Below, in pieces: positions 12,783 through 17,377 of a stretch of DNA of 17,377 nucleotides. The DNA is from JBDRGD01 sp043818095 (GTDB lineage Bacteria; Chloroflexota; Dehalococcoidia; Dehalococcoidales; RBG-16-60-22): positions 1 through 17,377 of the forward strand of contig JBDRGD010000078.1 of assembly GCA_043818095.1 (NCBI GenBank), given 5' to 3'. The notes beneath the pieces were generated by a model, which saw only the letters and a list, made by a program, of their open reading frames with translations, did no database searches and had not been told where the DNA came from. Each line of letters starts with the position of its first letter. Position 1 is the first letter of the stretch. The position numbers and the translations under genes are program-made.

Positions 12783-15173
12783 CTAAATCAGGCTGACCGG
12801 GTCAATGTCCACGCTCCAGCCCTGGGGGAAGAGGATGACGTCCAGCAGGGCGGACAGTTCTGTGCCGCGCAGGACCAGCTGCCAGCGGTAGCGGCCGCGG
12901 ACGCGCCGGCGGAAGGCCGGCGCCGGCCCGACGATTTCCATACCGACGGTGCCGCGGGCGGAAACCTCGGCGGTGATGACCGCTTTCATCCGGCGCGCTT
13001 CCCGCTCGCAGGCGGCGTCGTTCACGTGGAGATAGACCAGTGACGCCAGCGGGCGGAACGGTGGGTTGTGCAGCTGGCGCCGGTAATCCAGCTCCCGCCG
13101 GTAGAAAGCCAGGTAGTCATGCCGCGCCGCCGCCTGGATGGCGTAGTGCTCCGGGGAGAAGGTCTGGATGAAGACCTTTCCCGGGGAGCCGCCCCGCCCG
13201 GCCCGGCCCGCCACCTGGCTCAATAGCTGGAAGGTCCTTTCCCCGGCCCGGAAATCGGGCAGGTTCAGCGCGGTATCGGCGCTGACGACGCCGACCAGGG
13301 TGACCCCGGGCAGGTCCAGCCCCTTGGCGAGCATCTGCGTGCCGATGAGCATGTCCGCCTCCCGGTTGCGGAACTTGGCCATGATGGCCTCATGGCTGTC
13401 CTTGCCGCGGGTGGCGTCGCTGTCCCAGCGCAGCTTTCTTATCTCCGGGAAAGCCTCCTGGGTCTCCTGCTCCAGCCGCTGCGTGCCGAACCCCAGGAAC
13501 TTCAGCGGCTGGCCGTGACAGCGGGGGCAGGCGGAGGGAACAGCGGTATGGTAGTTGCACTGGTGGCAGGTCAGCACGTCCTCCACCGGGTGGAAAGTAA
13601 GCGTGTTATCGCAGCGCCGGCAGTGCAGCACGAAGCCGCAGTGGCGGCACTGGATGAACGTAGCGCCGCCCCGGCGGTTCAGGAAAAGGATGGCCTGCTC
13701 CTGTCTGGCGGCGGTCTGTCCGATTTCCTCCCGCAGGGCGCGGCTGAACAGGCTGCGGTTGCCCGCTTTCAGCTCTTCCCGCATGTCCACGATTTCCACC
13801 TGCGGCATCGCCGTGGTGGGCGTCACGCGCTCGGGCATCTCCAGGAGCTGGTAGTCCCCCCGCTGGGCGTGGTAGTAGCTCTCCACATCCGGCGTGGCGC
13901 TGCCCAGGATGACGCTGACGCCGTTGAGCTCCGCCAGTTTCAGCGCAGCGGTGCGGGCGTGGTAACGGGGTGACGTGTCGTGCTGTTTGTAAGTCCACTC
14001 GTGCTCCTCGTCGATGACGATGAGGCCCAGGTCCGGCTGGGGAGCGAAAAGGGCGCTCCGCGAGCCGATAACGACGGCGCATTCACCCCGGCGGATGCGG
14101 TGCCACTGGTCGAACTGCTCCCCCAGTGAGAGCCGGCTGTGCAGTATCGCCACCTGCCCTGGGAAGCGCGCGGCGACCCGCGCCGTGGTCTGGGGGGTAA
14201 GGGAAATCTCCGGGACGAGCAGGATGCCTCGCCGACCCTCCCGGACGGTCTCGGCGAGTGCCTGGAGATAGATTTCCGTCTTGCCGCTGCCGGTGACGCC
14301 GTGGAGGAGGAAAACCTTTCCCTGCCCCTCCCTTATCGCCGCCCGGATGGGCTGGAAAGCCTTCTCCTGGGCGGGGGTAAGCGGCAGGGGAAAAGACGGC
14401 TGGATGTTACGCAGGGCAAAGGGGTCGCGCGGCACGGCCACCTCTTCCCGGATGACCAGCCCTTTTTTTACCAGCGCGGCGATGATAGCCCGGGAGACGC
14501 CGGTGTCCCGGTTGACCTGCGCCGGGGTGACGCCTGCGCTCTGCCGGGAGAGATACGCGATAACGTCCGCCTGTTTCGGCGTCAGGGCGGTCGTTTCCGG
14601 GCAGGGTGGGGCCAGCCGGAGGCAGGTCTCTGTTTTCACGCTGACCCGGGGCGGCGCCATGGTGTAATCGCGGTAGAGCAGGTTTCGGGCTACCAGGCTG
14701 CTGACCAGGCGCGACGCTTTTTTCTGCCCCAGCCTCTTTTCCAGCTCCTTCGGGCTGAGGCGTCCCCGCTCCCGGACCAGCCGCAGGACCTCCGCGGCTT
14801 CTTCGGACACGTTTGACATAACAGCGGAATCGCCGGGACGCAGCCAGGTCACGGCGTTGCGTTCGAATCCCGGCGGCAGCATCAGCGCCACGCAATCGAA
14901 GAGCGGCGCCAGGTAATAAGCACTGAGCCAGCGGGCGAGGGGTATCTGATTGGTAGACAGTACCGGCTGCGGTTCGATGGTGCCGAGGATTTCGCGGGTC
15001 TCGGCGACGGCGGGGTAGGGGGGCAGGTCGAGGACGATACCCTGGAGCACTTTCTGGCCGAAAGGCACCCAGACGGCGTGTCCGGGGGCGAGGTCCAGAC
15101 CGGCGGGTATTTCGTAGCTGAAAGTCTGACGCCGGGCGATAGGTGAGTTGACGCTGACCTCAGCATACCTCAT
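12783..15173 (-). CDS. priA: primosomal protein N', replication restart helicase PriA
   Basis: Superfamily 2 3'-5' helicase that recognises stalled forks and reloads the replisome. The 796-residue protein has an N-terminal 3'-end-binding domain (RYAEVSVNSPIARRQTFSYEIP; WLSAYYLAPLFDCVALMLPP), a winged-helix part (about 120-250), Walker A GVTGSGKT at 292-299, Walker B DEEH at 388-391, and VILGSATPDVES. Eight cysteines (509, 512, 518, 521, 536, 539, 549, 552) bind two zinc ions. The C-terminal helicase motifs include IGTQMLAKGLDLPGVTLVGVVSAD and QVAGRAGRG. All PriA elements are present, so it should be active. GGGAGG precedes the ATG. It follows rplS by 38 bp and precedes def by 34 bp. Confidence 0.97.
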   Translation of the reverse strand: MRYAEVSVNSPIARRQTFSYEIPAGLDLAPGHAVWVPFGQKVLQGIVLDLPPYPAVAETREILGTIEPQPVLSTNQIPLARWLSAYYLAPLFDCVALMLPPGFERNAVTWLRPGDSAVMSNVSEEAAEVLRLVRERGRLSPKELEKRLGQKKASRLVSSLVARNLLYRDYTMAPPRVSVKTETCLRLAPPCPETTALTPKQADVIAYLSRQSAGVTPAQVNRDTGVSRAIIAALVKKGLVIREEVAVPRDPFALRNIQPSFPLPLTPAQEKAFQPIRAAIREGQGKVFLLHGVTGSGKTEIYLQALAETVREGRRGILLVPEISLTPQTTARVAARFPGQVAILHSRLSLGEQFDQWHRIRRGECAVVIGSRSALFAPQPDLGLIVIDEEHEWTYKQHDTSPRYHARTAALKLAELNGVSVILGSATPDVESYYHAQRGDYQLLEMPERVTPTTAMPQVEIVDMREELKAGNRSLFSRALREEIGQTAARQEQAILFLNRRGGATFIQCRHCGFVLHCRRCDNTLTFHPVEDVLTCHQCNYHTAVPSACPRCHGQPLKFLGFGTQRLEQETQEAFPEIRKLRWDSDATRGKDSHEAIMAKFRNREADMLIGTQMLAKGLDLPGVTLVGVVSADTALNLPDFRAGERTFQLLSQVAGRAGRGGSPGKVFIQTFSPEHYAIQAAARHDYLAFYRRELDYRRQLHNPPFRPLASLVYLHVNDAACEREARRMKAVITAEVSARGTVGMEIVGPAPAFRRRVRGRYRWQLVLRGTELSALLDVILFPQGWSVDIDPVSLI

Positions 15174-15211
15174 CCTGTCCTCCCGGCGTTATTTGCGGAC
15201 GGCTGTCGCCG

Positions 15212-15829
15212 CTATTCCTTTTTGTCTTCCGGCGCTTCTTCAGGAGCCTCCGCGGCTTCCGGCGCGGCGGCCTCCGGTTTCTCTTCAGTTTCCGCGGAAG
15301 TGGCTTCCGCTACGGTCTCTTCCGGTGCGGCTTCTTTTAACTCCGACTCCGGCGGGGAGACTTCTTCGGCTTCCGGCGCTTCCGCCTCGGCGGCGACTTC
15401 CGTTACCTCGGCCTCGGGCTGAGGCACAGTTTCCTCTTCGGGTTCTTCACCGGCCCCGGCTTCCTCCATCAGGCGCAGCTTCTCGGGGTCGATGCGTCTC
15501 TCCTTGAGGCGGGCGGACTTGCCGCTGCGCTCGCGCAGGTAGTAAAGCTTGGCACGGCGTACCTTGCCGTGGCGCAGGACCTCCACTTTCTCCACCCGCG
15601 GCGAGGCGTAGGGGAAGGTGCGCTCCACACCGACGCCGAAGGCGACATGGCGCACCGTGAAACTGGCGCTGTTGCCGCCGTGCTTGATGCCGATGACGAC
15701 GCCTTGATACACCTGGATGCGTTCCTTGCCGCCCTCCACAATCCGGCTGTGGACCTTGACGGTGTCCCCGGGGGCAAGGGCGGGAATCTTGCGGTTGGTC
15801 TTTGTCGGGACGAGGGATGCGATATTCAT
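15212..15829 (-). CDS. rplS: 50S ribosomal protein L19 with long acidic C-terminal tail
   Basis: L19 sits at the interface of the ribosomal subunits. Residues 1-113 are an ordinary L19: PGDTVKVHSRIVEGGKERIQVYQGVVI, VERTFPYASPRVEKVEVLRHGKVRRAKLYYLRERSGKSARLKERR. Beyond this the protein continues for about 90 residues of Glu/Ala/Pro-rich sequence; residues 121-205 hold about 31 Glu and almost no hydrophobic residues apart from Val and Ala. The normal family length is about 115-120. The tail is in frame, with no stop or frameshift at the junction, and uses repeated GCG/GAA/CCG-type codons. AGGAG is about 10 bases before the ATG. The trmD-rplS order is the widespread bacterial arrangement. Confidence 0.96.
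   Translation of the reverse strand: MNIASLVPTKTNRKIPALAPGDTVKVHSRIVEGGKERIQVYQGVVIGIKHGGNSASFTVRHVAFGVGVERTFPYASPRVEKVEVLRHGKVRRAKLYYLRERSGKSARLKERRIDPEKLRLMEEAGAGEEPEEETVPQPEAEVTEVAAEAEAPEAEEVSPPESELKEAAPEETVAEATSAETEEKPEAAAPEAAEAPEEAPEDKKE
15260..15465 (-). repeat. low-complexity Glu/Ala/Pro coding repeat in rplS
   Basis: Imperfect repeats of codons for Glu, Ala and Pro (such as PEAEEV, APEAAEAPEEAPE) give recurrent GGCTTCCGGCGC-like words on the plus strand, for example near 15256-15268 and 15368-15381. It is a slippage-prone stretch that encodes the L19 tail and probably varies in length between strains. Confidence 0.55.
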
Positions 15830-15848
15830 TTTACAGCTACTCCTGTTT

Positions 15849-16619
15849 TTACTCTTTCTCAGGCAACGGGTGGGGCGTGGTGGTAAGGTGGTTCAACAGT
15901 TTCTTCTCCTCCGGCGGGAGCTCCGCCTTGTCCAGCAGGTCCGGACGGCGTGCCAGGGTGCGCCGGATGACCTGCTCCCTCCGCCAGCGGGCGATGCGGG
16001 CGTGGTCCCCGGAGAGCAGGACCTCCGGGACGCACCAGCCGTGAAAGTCCGCCGGGCGGGTATACTGTGGGTATTCCAGCAGTCCCCCGGCGTGCGATTC
16101 TTCCAGGGGCGATTCCGCCGAGCCGAGGACGCCGGGTATCAGCCGGAGAACGGCATCGAGGACGACGAGTGCCGGCAGCTCCCCGCCGGTCAGGACGTAA
16201 TCGCCGATGCTGATTTCATCGTTAATCATGTGTTCCCGCACGCGCTCGTCAACCCCTTCGTAATGGCCGCAGATGAGCACCAGGTTGGACTGCTGGGCCA
16301 GCTCCGCGGCAATCTTCTGGGAGAACGGCCGTCCCTGGGGGGTCATCAGGATAACGGGGAATTCCCCGGCAGCGCCCTCCGTGTCAATATCGGCCCGGAC
16401 CTTTGCCAGGGCTTCATGAATCGGGGCGGGCTTGAGCACCATGCCGGCGCCGCCGCCGTAGGGAGAATCGTCCACGGTGTGGTGCCGGTCATGGGTATAG
16501 TCCCGGATGTTGTGCGTCTCCAGCCGGAACAGTCCGCGCTCCAGGGCGCGCTGGAAAATGCCGGAGCGGAAGGGCAGCATGACCATTTCCGGGAAAAGCG
16601 TCAGGACGTCAATGCGCAT
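15849..16619 (-). CDS. trmD: tRNA (guanine-37-N1)-methyltransferase
   Basis: Methylates G37 next to the anticodon, using S-adenosylmethionine, to prevent +1 frameshifting. The 256-residue protein has the SPOUT trefoil-knot segments MTPQGRPFSQ, CGHYEGVDERV and SIGDYVLTGGELPAL, then the tRNA-binding C-terminus (LLEYPQYTRPADFHGWCVPEVLLSGDHARIARWR). Gapless alignment from memory with the E. coli protein places Glu at the position of catalytic Asp169 (EES instead of EDS). The start overlaps the end of the upstream mog-like gene by 11 bp, with GGAGG about 10 bases upstream. rplS begins 19 bp after the stop codon. Confidence 0.96.
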   Translation of the reverse strand: MRIDVLTLFPEMVMLPFRSGIFQRALERGLFRLETHNIRDYTHDRHHTVDDSPYGGGAGMVLKPAPIHEALAKVRADIDTEGAAGEFPVILMTPQGRPFSQKIAAELAQQSNLVLICGHYEGVDERVREHMINDEISIGDYVLTGGELPALVVLDAVLRLIPGVLGSAESPLEESHAGGLLEYPQYTRPADFHGWCVPEVLLSGDHARIARWRREQVIRRTLARRPDLLDKAELPPEEKKLLNHLTTTPHPLPEKE

Positions 16620-17130
16620 GGCCCTGGCCCTCCCCGTGACCGCCCGCCGCGTGCTCGGTAATCTCTTCCTTTATTATACCTACCGCGTGCGCCAGCACCG
16701 GCAGAATGATTTCCATATTTTCCCGGACCGCCTTCGGGCTGCCCGGCAGGTTGACAATCAGGCATCGTCCCCTGACCCCGGCCGCCGCGCGGCTGAGCAT
16801 CGCCAGGGGGGTCTTGGCCAGGTTTTGGAGACGCATCGCCTCCGGCAGGCCCGGCACCGCCTTCTCTACCACCGCCAGGGTGGCTTCCGGGGTGACGTCC
16901 CGCGGGGCCAGGCCGGTCCCGCCGGTGGTGAGAATGACATCGAGGTTGTGGTTGTCCGCCCATTCCTGCAGGGTGGCGGAAATCACCTCGCGCTCGTCGG
17001 GGACAATGGCATAGTCCACCACCGTACTCTCCGACGGCGACAGGCTTTCCCGTATGGCCCCGCTGCTTTTGTCTGCGCGCTGGCCCCGGGACCCTTTATC
17101 GCTGATGGTTAAAATGCCCACTCGGTACAT
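16609..17130 (-). CDS. molybdenum cofactor biosynthesis protein (Mog/MoaB family)
   Basis: Family that adenylates molybdopterin before molybdenum insertion. The 173-residue protein begins YRVGILTISDKGSRGQRAD, has the MPT-binding TTGGTG at 68-73 and DVTPEAT at 78-84, and ends its core with NLPGSPKAV at 128-135. SDKGSRGQRADKSG favours the MogA-like side, but Mog and MoaB cannot be separated with certainty here. The last 15 residues are Gly/His-rich (AAGGHGEGQGHAH), which might bind metal. ATG 17130 is chosen because GAGGA lies 5 bases upstream; the in-frame TTG at 17142 overlaps that site. Its 3' end overlaps trmD by 11 bp, so it appears to lead the trmD-rplS-priA-def row. No other molybdenum gene is in view. 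Confidence 0.92.
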   Translation of the reverse strand: MYRVGILTISDKGSRGQRADKSSGAIRESLSPSESTVVDYAIVPDEREVISATLQEWADNHNLDVILTTGGTGLAPRDVTPEATLAVVEKAVPGLPEAMRLQNLAKTPLAMLSRAAAGVRGRCLIVNLPGSPKAVRENMEIILPVLAHAVGIIKEEITEHAAGGHGEGQGHAH

Positions 17131-17135
17131 TGTCT

Positions 17136-17140
17136 TCCTC
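17136..17140 (-). promoter_or_regulatory. ribosome binding site deciding the mog start
   Basis: Minus-strand GAGGA, 5 bases before ATG 17130. The in-frame TTG at 17142-17140 abuts and overlaps it and is therefore an unlikely start. Confidence 0.6.
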
Positions 17141-17154
17141 AAAAAGCAATCTTC

Positions 17155-17163
17155 ATTTTACCA
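17155..17163 (-). promoter_or_regulatory. possible extended -10 promoter of the mog-trmD-rplS-priA-def row
   Basis: The minus strand reads TG-G-TAAAAT (17163-17155), an extended -10 box. The hexamer 17 bp upstream (TTCCTG) is a weak -35. Predicted start near 17148, leader about 18 bases including the ribosome binding site. Confidence 0.5.
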
Positions 17164-17377
17164 CAGATGGAGCACGGCAGGAAAGACGCCGCCTGAAAAC
17201 CGGTCTTTCATTGGAATCCTCTCCTCGGGGTGGGGCAGGGTGGGAGAGGGACAGCGCCGGGTGACAGGCGTCGTGGGGCAGGGCGAAGCCCGTCGCCCGT
17301 GGGCGGAAAAACCTGCGGGCTGATAGCCTTTGGTACCATTACTATTTCCCCAAAAGTCGCTTTATCGGCGGCGGATA
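17164..17377. other. non-coding end of window with GC-rich inverted repeats
   Basis: No credible gene. Several inverted repeats lie here: GAAAGAC (17181-17187) with GTCTTTC (17203-17209); CCTCTCC (17218-17224) with GGAGAGG (17243-17249), similar in kind to the palindrome in the pcrA-mutL gap; and GGGCGA (17281-17286) with TCGCCC (17293-17298). The last 50 bases are more AT-rich and contain TTATCGGCGG (17362-17371), which also occurs inverted at 2080-2089. A dispersed REP-like element is the likeliest content. The window ends before the next gene. Confidence 0.45.

Noticed and set aside
14139..14816. 225-codon plus-strand open frame opposite priA
   Set aside because: Antisense to an intact PriA gene; composition typical of a shadow frame.
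15717..16661. 314-codon plus-strand open frame opposite trmD and the start of rplS
   Set aside because: High-GC antisense shadow. The translation has no domain, while the minus strand encodes a complete TrmD.
16673..16678. Minus-strand TATAAT inside the mog coding region, about 55 bp before trmD
   Set aside because: No acceptable -35 (CCGGTG at the 17-bp position) and no TG extension. An internal trmD promoter is possible but not supported.
17331..17338. TGGTACCA palindrome near the right end
   Set aside because: Eight-base palindromes are common by chance; no partner site or context.
1..17377. CRISPR arrays, tRNA or rRNA genes, transposases, phage genes, toxin-antitoxin or defence cassettes
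   Set aside because: None seen: no regularly spaced repeats, no tRNA-like cloverleaf noticed by eye, and no protein with matching motifs. A small HTH protein alone, without an adjacent toxin-like frame, is not enough for a toxin-antitoxin call.

Overview
The window is a GC-rich stretch of housekeeping chromosome, densely coding, with protein families and gene grouping that suggest a Chloroflexota bacterium, probably Dehalococcoidia. That placement is inferred from general resemblance of the proteins, not from a search. There are 16 protein-coding genes, the first cut by the window edge. I found no rRNA, tRNA, CRISPR array, insertion sequence or prophage.

Left part (1-4577), DNA repair: the 3' portion of a PcrA/UvrD helicase gene, a 0.4 kb non-coding gap with a likely dispersed palindromic element, then mutL (endonuclease type) from its own strong promoter. 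A membrane-anchored nuclease of the Holliday-junction-resolvase-related family converges tail to tail on mutL. Middle left (4134-5740, minus strand): lepB (signal peptidase I), pyrE (orotate phosphoribosyltransferase) and the nuclease lie head to tail, with an ATGA overlap joining lepB and pyrE.

Middle (5802-11835, minus strand): an APC-type permease, then a universal stress protein, two adjacent TrkA-type (RCK) NAD-binding proteins, and the DNA-uptake genes comEA and comEC. Permease, stress protein and RCK proteins look like one regulated transport module. Upstream, a small HTH regulator is read divergently from the permease. Their 113-bp intergenic region carries two back-to-back near-consensus sigma-70 promoters and a perfect inverted repeat wrapped around the regulator's -10 box.

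Right part (12233-17130, minus strand): a tight operon-like row of mog/moaB-like, trmD, rplS, priA and def, covering molybdopterin biosynthesis, tRNA G37 methylation, ribosomal protein L19 with an unusual acidic tail, replication restart and N-terminal deformylation. The last 0.2 kb holds a probable mog promoter and GC-rich inverted repeats but no recognisable gene.

Most of the window is ordinary core genome. The best leads are the divergent HTH/permease control region, apparently leaderless or very-short-leader promoters (HTH gene, mutL, lepB), the permease-Usp-RCK-RCK module, the L19 tail, and substitutions at conserved positions in TrmD, Def and the Usp protein.
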